Of a stretch of 39,588 nucleotides of DNA, positions 8,326-15,818 are shown piece by piece. Origin of the DNA: Brevundimonas sp. UBA5713 (lineage in GTDB: Bacteria > Pseudomonadota > Alphaproteobacteria > Caulobacterales > Caulobacteraceae); the NCBI RefSeq assembly GCF_002419815.1, contig NZ_DIGV01000017.1:21344-60931 (forward strand), in the 5' to 3' direction. The notes beneath the pieces were generated by a model. The model saw only the letters and a list, made by a program, of their open reading frames with translations. It had not been told where the DNA came from and ran no database searches. Position 1 is the first letter of the stretch. The number at the start of each line of letters is the position of its first letter. Made by a program: the position numbers and the translations under genes.

Positions 8326-9372
8326 TTAGACAATCAGGGTTCGAACGCCGGACTTCGGCGTGATGGTTCCCGTCTCATCCAAAAGTTGGGCGATCTGCAC
8401 CGCGTTCAGGGCTGCGCCCTTACGCAGGTTGTCGCCCACGCACCAGAAGGTGATGCCATTCTCGACGGTCGGGTCTTTGCGAATGCGCGAGACATAGACC
8501 GGATGTTCGCCAGCCACGTCGACCGGCGTGACGTAGCCATCGTGCTCCAGCTTGTCGACGACCAGCACGCCGGGGGCTTCGCGCAGGATTTCGCGGGCCT
8601 CGTCCGGCTCGATCGGGCGGTCAAACTCGACCGTGACGGTTTCGGAGTGGCCTACAAACACCGGCACGCGCACGCAGGTGACGGTCAGCTTGATGTTCGG
8701 GTCCAGCATCTTGTGGGTCTCGTCCCACATCTTCGCTTCTTCGTCGGTATAGCCGTCGTCGCGGAACGAACCGATGAAGGGGATGACGTTGAAGGCGATC
8801 TGCTTGGGGAATTTCTTCGGCGTGGTGTCGCCCAGGCCGTAGACGGCCTTGGTCTGGTTCCACAGCTCGTCCATGCCTTCCTTACCGGCACCCGACACCG
8901 ACTGATAGGTCGAGACGACCGCGCGTTTGATCTTGGCGGCGTCGTGCAACGGCTTCAGTGCCACGACCAGCTGGGCGGTCGAGCAGTTCGGGTTGGCAAT
9001 GATGTTTTTCTTCTTGGCGTCCTTGACCGCATCCGGATTCACTTCCGGCACGATCAGCGGCACGTCGGGGTCCTTACGGAAGGCCGAGGAGTTGTCGATT
9101 ACGATCGGGCCCATCTTGCCGATCTTTTCCGACCAGGCGCGCGAGACGTCGCCACCGGCGGACATCAGCACGATGTCGACCTGCGAGAAGTCAAAGGCTT
9201 CGATGTCTTCGCACTTGATGGTCTTGTCACCCCAGGCGACGTCCATGCCTTTCGATTTTCGTGAAGCAATCGCGTGCATTTTCTCGACGGGGAAGTTCAG
9301 TTCCTCGAAAATGGCCAGCATTTCCCGACCGACATTGCCGGTGGCGCCTACGATGGCGACGCGATAGCCCAT
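8326..9372 (-). CDS. asd: Aspartate-semialdehyde dehydrogenase
   Basis: 348 aa. It catalyses NADPH-dependent reduction of aspartyl phosphate to aspartate semialdehyde, the branch point to lysine/diaminopimelate, threonine and methionine. The N-terminal Rossmann motif GATGNVGREML, the SAGGDVSR phosphate-contact segment and VIDNSSAFR are all present. The catalytic cysteine is C130 in NPNCSTAQ. The middle of the protein has the family block STYQSVSGAGKEGM and the C-terminus has the cofactor-side segment CVGDNLRKGAALNAVQIA. Length and motifs are standard for the Gram-negative enzyme. AGAAGG precedes the ATG. It is transcribed alone, with the terminator at 8279-8315 and a 149-bp divergent promoter region shared with zapE. 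It pairs functionally with dapF at 32342. Confidence 0.96.
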   Translation of the reverse strand: MGYRVAIVGATGNVGREMLAIFEELNFPVEKMHAIASRKSKGMDVAWGDKTIKCEDIEAFDFSQVDIVLMSAGGDVSRAWSEKIGKMGPIVIDNSSAFRKDPDVPLIVPEVNPDAVKDAKKKNIIANPNCSTAQLVVALKPLHDAAKIKRAVVSTYQSVSGAGKEGMDELWNQTKAVYGLGDTTPKKFPKQIAFNVIPFIGSFRDDGYTDEEAKMWDETHKMLDPNIKLTVTCVRVPVFVGHSETVTVEFDRPIEPDEAREILREAPGVLVVDKLEHDGYVTPVDVAGEHPVYVSRIRKDPTVENGITFWCVGDNLRKGAALNAVQIAQLLDETGTITPKSGVRTLIV

Positions 9373-9428
9373 GGTGAAATCAACCTTCTATATGGGTGTG
9401 TGGAAGAAGCAGCTTTGCATGTGGTGGT

Positions 9429-9442
9429 TTCGCACGTGCGAA
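9429..9442. promoter_or_regulatory. 14-bp perfect palindrome in the asd-zapE divergent region
   Basis: TTCGCACGTGCGAA is exactly self-complementary and lies 57 bp upstream of the asd ATG and about 80 bp upstream of zapE. Its size and position fit a dimeric regulator operator. The cognate protein is unknown. This is a pattern observation only. Confidence 0.4.
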
Positions 9443-9521
9443 GCAACCAAAATAATCCAATCTCCCGCTTTCAACATAGTGTGGCTTTCAAAGGCAGGGC
9501 TCTGGGACTATGCGGAGGGGC

Positions 9522-10637
9522 ATGACCTCGCGCATCCGTAGTGCTTACGACATCCGTATCGAAGAAGGCGTACTGACGCCGGATCCGGCTCAGGAAGGGC
9601 TGATTGCCGAGCTGGAACGTCTGGAAACCGATCTGGCGAAGAAGGGCCTGTTCGGTTCGGTGCCCGATGTGCGTGGCATCTATATATGGGGCCCGCCGGG
9701 GCGCGGTAAGTCCATGCTGATGGACCTGTTCTATGCCTCTACGCCCGAACAGAAAAAGGTGCGCGCCCACTTTCACGCCTTTATGGCGCGGGTGCATGAT
9801 CTGGTGCGTCAGTGGCGCGAGGGCAGCCGCGCGGATCGCAAGGCCGTGTTTGGCCAGCATCGCGGCGATGATCCTATCCCGCCAGTCGCCAGCCTGATCG
9901 CCTCCGAAGCGCGCCTGCTGTGCTTTGACGAACTTCAGGTCACCGATATCGCCGACGCCATGATCCTAGGGCGTCTGTTCGATGCCCTGTTCGAGAAGAA
10001 GGTGGTTCTGGCCATTACCTCGAACCGCGCACCCGAGGACCTGTACAAGAACGGCATCAATCGCCAGCTCTTCGTGCCCTTCATCGATGTTCTGCGCGAA
10101 AAGACTGTGGTGGTCGAGACCGCAGGGGCCAAGGATTTCCGCCTCGACCGTCTGTCGGGCGACAAGGTCTGGTTCTCGACCGGAGCCGAGGGCAGTGTGG
10201 CCGCCTTCGAGCTGTTGTGGTCGGACCTGAAGGGCGGCGAGCCCGAAGAACCGACGGCGCTTCCGGTACTGGGCCGCGAGGTCAGGATCGAGCGGACGGT
10301 CGGCGGTATGGCACGCGCCACCTTTGATGATCTGTGCGGCAAGCCGCTTGGTCCGCAGGACTATCTGGCTATCGCCAAACGCTTTCATACTGTTTTTCTG
10401 GAAAACGTCCCGCGCTTGGGACCGAACAATCGTCAAGAGGCCCGCCGCCTCGTGACGCTGATCGACGCCCTGTACGAAGCCAAGACCCGTCTGGTGGTTC
10501 TGGCCGAGGCCGAACCCGAAGTCCTCTATCCCGAAGGCGACGGGGCCTTCGAGTTTGAACGCACCGTCTCGCGCCTGAACGAGATGCGCAGTCAAAGCTG
10601 GCTGGAGCACGAGCCAGAGGCGGTGAAGGCCCACTAA
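9522..10637 (+). CDS. zapE: ZapE/AFG1-family cell-division ATPase
   Basis: 371 aa from the ATG at 9522. ZapE is a P-loop ATPase associated with the division ring; the mitochondrial relative AFG1/LACE1 works in protein quality control. Walker A is GPPGRGKS at residues 57-64. RAHFHAFMARVH and the Walker B segment LLCFDELQVTDIADAMILGRL (shown here as LLCFDELQVTDIADAM) are family hallmarks, as is AITSNRAPEDLYKNG, the sensor region. An ATG at 9510 would add four residues; I prefer 9522 because GGAGG (9514-9518) immediately precedes it, although the spacing is short. The gene is single, ending 6 bp before the strong bidirectional terminator shared with mdh. Confidence 0.92.
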   Translation: MTSRIRSAYDIRIEEGVLTPDPAQEGLIAELERLETDLAKKGLFGSVPDVRGIYIWGPPGRGKSMLMDLFYASTPEQKKVRAHFHAFMARVHDLVRQWREGSRADRKAVFGQHRGDDPIPPVASLIASEARLLCFDELQVTDIADAMILGRLFDALFEKKVVLAITSNRAPEDLYKNGINRQLFVPFIDVLREKTVVVETAGAKDFRLDRLSGDKVWFSTGAEGSVAAFELLWSDLKGGEPEEPTALPVLGREVRIERTVGGMARATFDDLCGKPLGPQDYLAIAKRFHTVFLENVPRLGPNNRQEARRLVTLIDALYEAKTRLVVLAEAEPEVLYPEGDGAFEFERTVSRLNEMRSQSWLEHEPEAVKAH

Positions 10638-10643
10638 GCGACA

Positions 10644-10686
10644 TAAAGAAAGGGCCGCCCCAGAGACTGGAGCGGCCCTTTCTTTA
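10644..10686. terminator. Bidirectional terminator, zapE/mdh
   Basis: A perfect 15-bp inverted repeat TAAAGAAAGGGCCGC (10644-10658) and GCGGCCCTTTCTTTA (10672-10686) encloses a 13-nt loop. The T-rich right arm serves the plus strand and the complementary left arm serves the minus strand. Confidence 0.85.
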
Positions 10687-10693
10687 TCCCGGA

Positions 10694-10745
10694 GCCATTT
10701 TCCTCAAGCAGCGAGCGACCGCGTCGCGAGCGTTAGGGAAATGGC
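10694..10745. repeat. Structured intergenic inverted repeat (REP-like candidate)
   Basis: Outer arms GCCATTTTCCT (10694-10704) and AGGGAAATGGC (10735-10745) pair except for one G-T position. Inside, GCGAC/GTCGC (10715-10719, 10723-10727) form a small hairpin, and GCGAGCG occurs twice (10711-10717, 10726-10732). It sits between two separate terminator-like hairpins and encodes nothing. The composition resembles dispersed REP-type elements, but only one copy is visible here. Confidence 0.4.
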
Positions 10746-10747
10746 GT

Positions 10748-10768
10748 GGCCCGCTCAAAGAGCGGGCC
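10748..10768 (-). terminator. GC-rich hairpin just downstream of mdh
   Basis: A perfect nine-pair stem GGCCCGCTC/GAGCGGGCC with an AAA loop lies 8 bp after the mdh stop. There is no T-tract directly after it on the minus strand, so it may act as an mRNA 3' stabilising hairpin, with termination at 10644-10686. Confidence 0.5.
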
Positions 10769-10775
10769 TGCCCTC

Positions 10776-11738
10776 TTAGGCGAGGCTCGGATCAGCAACC
10801 TTACAGGCTTCGATCAGGCCTTGGACCGATGCGACCGACTTGGCCAGCATCTCTTTTTCTTCGTCGTTGGTGGTGAACTCGACGATCTTCTCGACGCCAG
10901 CGGCACCGATCATGGCCGGCACGCCGACGTACAGGTCGTTCAGGCCGTATTCGCCGTTCACGTAAACAGCCGACGGCAGGACGCGCTTTTGGTCCAGCAG
11001 GTACGAACGGGCCATGGCGATGGCCGATTCAGCCGGAGCGTAGAAGGCCGAGCCGGTCTTCAGCAGGGCTACGATCTCGCCGCCGCCCTTGCGGGTGCGC
11101 TCGACGATAGCGTCCAGATCAGCTTGCGACAGGAAGCCAGCAGCCACAGCGTCCGGCAGCGGCAGGCCGCCCACGGTCGAGTGACGGACCATCGGGACCA
11201 TGTCGTCGCCGTGACCGCCCAGGGTCCAGGCGTGGATGTCCTGGATCGACACGCCGGTCTTTTCAGCCAGGAAGTAGGCGAAACGAGCCGAGTCCAGAAC
11301 GCCAGCCATGCCGACGACCTTTTCCTTCGGCAGGCCCGAGAATTTCTGCAGAGCCCAAACCATGGCGTCCAGCGGGTTGGTGATGCAGATCACAAAGGCG
11401 TTCGGAGCGTATTGCTTGATGCCTTCACCCACGGCCTTCATGACCTTCAGGTTGATGCCGATCAGGTCATCGCGGCTCATGCCCGGCTTGCGCGGCACAC
11501 CGGCGGTGACGATGCAGACGTCTGCGCCTTCGATGGCGGCGTAGTCGTTGGCGCCCTTCAGGGCCACGTCTTGACCGAAGACAGCCGAGGCTTCGGCGAT
11601 GTCCAGACCCTTACCCTGCGGGGTGCCTTCAGCGATGTCGAACAGGACGACGTCGCCCAGAGCTTCGCGGGCTGCGATGTGGGCCAGGGTGCCGCCGATC
11701 ATACCGGCGCCGATAAGGGCAATCTTTGCGCGAGCCAT
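10776..11738 (-). CDS. mdh: Malate dehydrogenase (LDH-like type)
   Basis: 320 aa. It oxidises malate to oxaloacetate with NAD in the TCA cycle. The N-terminal GAGMIGGTLAHIA is the nucleotide-binding loop, with the NAD-selecting acidic residue at FDIAEG. VPRKPGMSRDDLIGIN is the mobile substrate loop with its arginines, and GGHGDDMVPM contains the catalytic histidine. These features and the length place it in the LDH-like MDH group typical of alphaproteobacteria. GGAG is 9 nt upstream of the ATG. Codon use is strongly biased to C/G-ending and GGC/CTG-type codons, as in the sdh genes, which fits high expression. In many alphaproteobacteria mdh heads a sucCD operon; here it is alone and ends at terminator hairpins. 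Confidence 0.96.
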   Translation of the reverse strand: MARAKIALIGAGMIGGTLAHIAAREALGDVVLFDIAEGTPQGKGLDIAEASAVFGQDVALKGANDYAAIEGADVCIVTAGVPRKPGMSRDDLIGINLKVMKAVGEGIKQYAPNAFVICITNPLDAMVWALQKFSGLPKEKVVGMAGVLDSARFAYFLAEKTGVSIQDIHAWTLGGHGDDMVPMVRHSTVGGLPLPDAVAAGFLSQADLDAIVERTRKGGGEIVALLKTGSAFYAPAESAIAMARSYLLDQKRVLPSAVYVNGEYGLNDLYVGVPAMIGAAGVEKIVEFTTNDEEKEMLAKSVASVQGLIEACKVADPSLA

Positions 11739-11785
11739 TTAAGGTCTCTCCAGTCGATGTTGCGTGTGCGAAACACTATTCGATG

Positions 11786-11830
11786 GCGGGCGGTCTAGAC
11801 CCGCGCGGGAGCGGGAGCAAGCCTCCCGCG
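11786..11830. promoter_or_regulatory. Two adjacent hairpins in the mdh/EcsC divergent promoter region
   Basis: GCGGG (11786-11790) pairs with CCCGC (11800-11804) around a core that contains the palindrome GGTCTAGACC (11792-11801). Directly next to it CGCGGGAG (11804-11811) pairs with CTCCCGCG (11823-11830). They lie 48-95 bp upstream of mdh and 51-95 bp upstream of the EcsC-type gene, a place for operators or 5'-leader structure. Function unknown. Confidence 0.35.
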
Positions 11831-11880
11831 TTTCGGCTTTAGTAATCAATGTGCGGCCTTTGCGCCGGTCAGGTATGTCT

Positions 11881-12621
11881 ATGAGCCCCCAGTCCGACCT
11901 AACGCCTTATGAAAACAAAGCTTTGGCACAGAGCCTGAGCTGGCGCACCCGCCAGAAGAAGCGTCCGGGCATGTGGGATCGAACCACCCGCGCGACGCAG
12001 GATCGCATCAACAACATCATTCCCGAGCCCGTTCACAAGGTGGTGACTTCGGCGATGAAGGGCATCACGCAGGCGATTATGACGGGATCGGGCTGGATTT
12101 CCGGACAGCCTAGGATTGAGGGCTCGTTGGAAGAGCGCGAAGCGGCCGTCCGCGAGCGTCTGGTCTTTTATCGGCGCACAGCCAGCGTCGAGGGCGGCGT
12201 GGCCGGTGCCGGGGGCTTTGTGCTGGCGGCGGCTGATCTTCCGGCCCTGATGGCGATCAAGATCAAGCTGCTGTTCGAGATATGCGCCCTTTACGGCCAC
12301 GACAGCCGTGATCCGGCCGAACGCCTGTTCATGCTACGCATCTTCCATGTGGCATTTTCCAGCGCGCGCCAGCGTCCCGCGGCTCTGGAAGCGCTCGAGG
12401 CCAGCATTCCGGAAACGGACGGACCCGCCGTAGACATCGACTGGCGTCAGTTCCAGTTGGAGTATCGCGACTACATCGATCTGGCCAAGCTGTTGCAGCT
12501 ACTGCCGGTGGTCGGCGCGCCGGTGGGGGCGGTCGCCAATTGGCGTCTGACGAACCATCTGGCCTATACAGCGGTTCAGGCCTATCGCTTGCGCTGGTTT
12601 AACGAGCCGGACGCGACATGA
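11881..12621 (+). CDS. EcsC-family protein
   Basis: 246 aa. The conserved core matches the EcsC family: a basic N-terminus, a central block with YRRTASVEGGVAGAGGF and LAAADLPALMAIKIKLLFEI, then RLFMLRIFHVAFSSARQRP and a C-terminal hydrophobic segment KLLQLLPVVGAPVGAVANW. EcsC proteins are poorly characterised; the Bacillus namesake sits in the ecs ABC-transporter operon, but most proteobacterial members are unlinked to it. Two short glycine-rich hydrophobic stretches (around residues 115-130 and 210-225) suggest membrane association. An ATG also occurs at 11875, but AGG at 11871-11873 is better spaced for the ATG at 11881. The stop overlaps the HIT gene start by 4 nt (ATGA), so the two are translationally coupled. 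Confidence 0.8.
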   Translation: MSPQSDLTPYENKALAQSLSWRTRQKKRPGMWDRTTRATQDRINNIIPEPVHKVVTSAMKGITQAIMTGSGWISGQPRIEGSLEEREAAVRERLVFYRRTASVEGGVAGAGGFVLAAADLPALMAIKIKLLFEICALYGHDSRDPAERLFMLRIFHVAFSSARQRPAALEALEASIPETDGPAVDIDWRQFQLEYRDYIDLAKLLQLLPVVGAPVGAVANWRLTNHLAYTAVQAYRLRWFNEPDAT

Positions 12622-13058
12622 CTGCTGACTTCCACGCCGACCCTGCCTTCGAGGCCGCCTCTGTTTTTGCGGCGGACTGGCCCCTTTGCCACGTCAGGAT
12701 CCAGAACGATGCCCGCTATTGCTGGGTGATCCTGTTGCCGCGCGTGGAGCATGCGGTCGAACTGTCGGACCTGTCACCTGATCAGCGCGCAACGCTGATG
12801 GAGGAAATGGTCAGCGCGGGAGAACTGGTGGCGGCTATGGCCGCTGCTGAAGGCCGGCCGATCGATAAGATCAACACCGCTGCGCTGGGCAATGTCACGC
12901 GCCAACTGCACGTCCACATTCTGGGGCGACGCAAAGACGATGACCTCTGGCCCGATCCTGTGTGGGGGCGCGCCGGAGCAAAACCTTGCGATGACGATAC
13001 GTTAAAGGCCCGCATTAAGGCCGTTCGTGATCACGATTTAGGTAAGCGGGACACTTAA
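12618..13058 (+). CDS. HIT-family nucleotide-binding protein
   Basis: 146 aa. HIT proteins hydrolyse or transfer nucleotidyl groups. The N-terminal strand region CHVRIQNDARYCWVILLPR and the C-terminal ALGNVTRQLHVHILGR identify the fold. The canonical signature is His-X-His-X-His-X-X; here it reads H98-V-H100-I-L-G-R, so the first two histidines are kept and the third position is Leu. In related bacterial HIT proteins the last histidine can be shifted or missing, so activity cannot be assumed. The start overlaps the EcsC-type gene by 4 nt. About 107 bp of non-coding sequence then precedes sdhC. Confidence 0.85.
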   Translation: MTADFHADPAFEAASVFAADWPLCHVRIQNDARYCWVILLPRVEHAVELSDLSPDQRATLMEEMVSAGELVAAMAAAEGRPIDKINTAALGNVTRQLHVHILGRRKDDDLWPDPVWGRAGAKPCDDDTLKARIKAVRDHDLGKRDT

Positions 13059-13165
13059 TAGTCCGACTTAGGGCGTGGCTTCGTTGACATCGCCTGCTGC
13101 ACGGCACAAAAGCCAATGCAACAGTCTGACCCTGAATTTCCACAGGTTTTTTGAGAATCATTCGC

Positions 13166-13627
13166 ATGTCGCACCATCAGGCAGCGGGTGGGGCTAACGG
13201 CGACCGCACCGGCCGTTATGTCCGCCACCCCAACGGGCACGTCACGCCGATGTCGCCTTTCACTTCGATCTGGCGCTGGCACATCACTATGGTGGCCTCG
13301 ATCCTCTTCCGCGTGACGATTGGCGCGGCCACGGTCGGTGCCATTCTGATGCTGGGCTGGCTGGCTACTGCCGCCAATGGCGCAGAGGCCTATAACGCGC
13401 TGGCACAGTGCCTCGCCTCGCCGCTGGGTCTGATCGTCGGCTTCGGCCTGACGCTGGTGCTGTTCTCCTTCTTCCTGAACGGTGCCCGCCACCTGATCAA
13501 CGACTTCGGCCTTGGCCTGACGGTCAAGTCGGCCAACCTGCTGTCCCGTATCGCTGTGTACGGTCCGGTGGTTCTGGCCGTGCTGTTCTGGGTCGCCCTG
13601 TTCGCAACCGGAAAGGTTTCGCTGTGA
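13166..13627 (+). CDS. sdhC: Succinate dehydrogenase cytochrome b556 subunit
   Basis: 153 aa membrane-anchor subunit of complex II. The N-terminal PMSPFTSIWRWHITM followed by SILFRVTG-like sequence is the classic SdhC entry motif. Three transmembrane helices follow (about residues 45-70, 84-105 and 125-148). The NGARHLINDFGLG segment contains the probable heme b ligand histidine. I chose the ATG at 13166 over the TTG at 13151; GAGAA lies 8 nt upstream. It is the first gene of the sdhCDAB operon and overlaps sdhD by 4 nt (GTGA). Confidence 0.93.
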   Translation: MSHHQAAGGANGDRTGRYVRHPNGHVTPMSPFTSIWRWHITMVASILFRVTIGAATVGAILMLGWLATAANGAEAYNALAQCLASPLGLIVGFGLTLVLFSFFLNGARHLINDFGLGLTVKSANLLSRIAVYGPVVLAVLFWVALFATGKVSL

Positions 13628-14013
13628 GCGCTGCACCTAAGTTCAAGAACAATGTGAAGATCTCCGAGCGTCACGGTGCCGGTGAATGGAAGCTGGAAAA
13701 AGCGCTTCTGCTGATCCTCATGCCGCTGTCGCTGTGGGTGGCCTCTTCGGCCTTTACCCTGGCCGGTGCCGATGCTGCGGCTCTGGGCGCATGGTTCGCC
13801 AACAAGCTGAACGTGGTGCTGTCGGTTGCGACCGCACTGGTGTTCTTCGGCTTCGCCAACCTCGCCTGGAAGGTGATCATCGAAGACTACGTGCCGAACC
13901 CCTCGTCGCGTAAGTCGCTGAGCCTAGTGGCTCTGATCGTCTTTGTTCTGCTGGCGCTGGCCAGCATCTTCTTCATCGTGCGTGCAGCCTCGGCGCTGTC
14001 CGCAGGAGTTTAA
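13624..14013 (+). CDS. sdhD: Succinate dehydrogenase membrane anchor subunit
   Basis: 129 aa. Three predicted transmembrane helices (about residues 27-46, 53-78 and 100-125) and the conserved KVIIEDYVPN loop are typical of alphaproteobacterial SdhD, which with SdhC binds heme b and ubiquinone. The start is a GTG whose last two bases belong to the sdhC stop codon (GTGA overlap). GGAAAGG lies 7 nt upstream, inside sdhC. The reading frame is open further 5', but that sequence is antisense-like shadow of sdhC. sdhA follows after 6 bp. Confidence 0.92.
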   Translation: MSAAPKFKNNVKISERHGAGEWKLEKALLLILMPLSLWVASSAFTLAGADAAALGAWFANKLNVVLSVATALVFFGFANLAWKVIIEDYVPNPSSRKSLSLVALIVFVLLALASIFFIVRAASALSAGV

Positions 14014-14019
14014 TCGACC

Positions 14020-15804
14020 ATGGCTGCTTACGAGCTTATCGATCACGAATACGACGTCGTCGTCGTTGGCGCGGGTGGCTCGGGCCTGCGCGCTGCACTC
14101 GGCGCCGCCCAGCAGGGCCTGAAGGTCGCCTGCGTCACCAAGGTCTTCCCGACCCGCTCGCACACCGTGGCCGCTCAAGGCGGCATCTCGGCTTCGCTGG
14201 GCAATATGGGCGAAGACAGCTGGCAATGGCACATGTACGACACCGTCAAGGGGTCGGACTGGCTGGGTGACCAGGACGCTATCGAATATCTGGTCCGTAA
14301 CGCGCCGCAGGCCGTTTACGAGCTGGAACACTGGGGTGTGCCGTTCTCGCGTACCGAGGAAGGCAAGATCTACCAGCGCGCCTTCGGCGGCATGACCCGC
14401 AACTTCGGTGAAGGTCCTGTGCAGCGCACCTGCGCCGCCGCCGACCGTACCGGCCACGCCATCCTGCACACCCTGTACGGCCAGTCGGTCCGTCGCGAGG
14501 TCGAGTTCTTCGTCGAATACTTCGCTCTCGACCTGATCATGCAAGACGGCACCTGCACCGGCGTCACCGCCCTGCAGCTCGACAACGGCCAGATGCACCA
14601 GTTCCGCGCCAAGATGGTCGTTCTGGCCACCGGCGGTTACGGCCGCGCCTACTTCTCGGCCACCTCGGCCCACACCTGCACCGGCGACGGTAACGCCATG
14701 GTTCTGCGCGCCGGTCTACCGCTGCAGGACATGGAGTTCGTCCAGTTCCACCCGACCGGCATCTACGGTGCCGGCTGCCTGATCACCGAAGGTGCTCGTG
14801 GTGAAGGGGGTTACCTGACCAACTCCGAAGGCGAGCGCTTCATGGAGCGCTATGCGCCGACCGTGAAGGACTTGGCTCCGCGTGACATGGTCTCGCGCTC
14901 GATGACCATCGAAATCCGCGAAGGTCGCGGCGTGGGCCCGAACAAGGACCACATCTTCCTGCATCTGGATCACCTGGATCCGGCCATCCTGCATGCTCGC
15001 CTGCCGGGTATTTCGGAATCGGCCAAGATCTTTGCCGGCGTGGACGTGACCAAGGAGCCGATCCCGGTTCTGCCGACCGTTCACTACAACATGGGCGGTA
15101 TCCCGACCAACTATCACGGCGAGGTTCTGACCCTGCGTGATGGCAATCCGGACAGCGTTGTTCCGGGTCTGATGGCGGTGGGTGAAGCCGCCTGCGTTTC
15201 GGTGCACGGTGCCAACCGTCTGGGCTCCAACTCGCTGACCGACCTCGTGGTTTTCGGCCGTGCTGTCGGCCTGCGTTGCGGCGAAGTCGTCGACAAGAAC
15301 GCTCCGGTCCAAGACGCGCCGAAGTCGCAGATCGACGCCCACATGGCCCGCTTCGACCGCTTCCGTTACGCCTCGGGCTCGACCCCGACGTCGGAACTGC
15401 GTCTGTCGATGCAGCGCGCCATGCAGTCGGACGCTGCCGTGTTCCGTACCGGCAAGACGCTGGAAGAAGGCGTGCAGAAGCTGCGCGCCATCGACGCAGC
15501 GGGTTCGGACATCAAGACCACCGACCGTGGCCTGATCTGGAACACCGACCTGATGGAAACCCTCGAGTATGACAACCTGATCGCTCAGGCCATGGTCACC
15601 ATCGAGGGCGCAGCCAACCGTACCGAGTCGCGCGGCGCACACGCCCGTGAGGACTTCCCGGATCGTGACGACCAGAACTGGATGAAGCACACTCTGGCGT
15701 GGAAGCGTCCGGGCGAAGGCGTCCAGATCGACTACCGTCCGGTTCACAACTACACCATGTCGGACGAGGTCTCGTATATCGAGCCCAAGGCCCGCGTGTA
15801 CTAA
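14020..15804 (+). CDS. sdhA: Succinate dehydrogenase flavoprotein subunit
   Basis: 594 aa. It oxidises succinate to fumarate with covalently bound FAD and passes electrons to SdhB. GAGGSGLRAALGAA (about residues 17-30) is the FAD-binding loop, and H48 in TRSHTVAAQGGI is the covalent FAD attachment site. QFHPTGIYGAGCLITEGARGEGG holds the substrate/active-site arginine (quoted here as QFHPTGIYGAG and TEGARGEGG). HYNMGGIPTNYHGEV and the C-terminal SNSLTDLVVFGRAVG are also conserved. Length is standard. Codon use is strongly biased, as expected for an abundant protein. AGGAG (14004-14008) precedes the ATG by 11 nt. Confidence 0.98.
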   Translation: MAAYELIDHEYDVVVVGAGGSGLRAALGAAQQGLKVACVTKVFPTRSHTVAAQGGISASLGNMGEDSWQWHMYDTVKGSDWLGDQDAIEYLVRNAPQAVYELEHWGVPFSRTEEGKIYQRAFGGMTRNFGEGPVQRTCAAADRTGHAILHTLYGQSVRREVEFFVEYFALDLIMQDGTCTGVTALQLDNGQMHQFRAKMVVLATGGYGRAYFSATSAHTCTGDGNAMVLRAGLPLQDMEFVQFHPTGIYGAGCLITEGARGEGGYLTNSEGERFMERYAPTVKDLAPRDMVSRSMTIEIREGRGVGPNKDHIFLHLDHLDPAILHARLPGISESAKIFAGVDVTKEPIPVLPTVHYNMGGIPTNYHGEVLTLRDGNPDSVVPGLMAVGEAACVSVHGANRLGSNSLTDLVVFGRAVGLRCGEVVDKNAPVQDAPKSQIDAHMARFDRFRYASGSTPTSELRLSMQRAMQSDAAVFRTGKTLEEGVQKLRAIDAAGSDIKTTDRGLIWNTDLMETLEYDNLIAQAMVTIEGAANRTESRGAHAREDFPDRDDQNWMKHTLAWKRPGEGVQIDYRPVHNYTMSDEVSYIEPKARVY

Positions 15805-15809
15805 GGAGG
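15804..15809 (+). promoter_or_regulatory. Strong Shine-Dalgarno of sdhB overlapping the sdhA stop
   Basis: AGGAGG starts on the last base of the sdhA TAA stop and lies 9 nt before the sdhB ATG. Ribosomes ending sdhA are thus delivered to the sdhB start, which would keep the SdhA:SdhB ratio near one. Confidence 0.8.
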
Positions 15810-15818
15810 ATTTGAAAC

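Noticed and set aside
13084..13089. TTGACA as a -35 box for the sdh operon
   Set aside because: The hexamer is perfect, but 16-18 bp downstream there is no convincing -10 sequence, so I do not call a promoter, although one is expected in 13059-13165.
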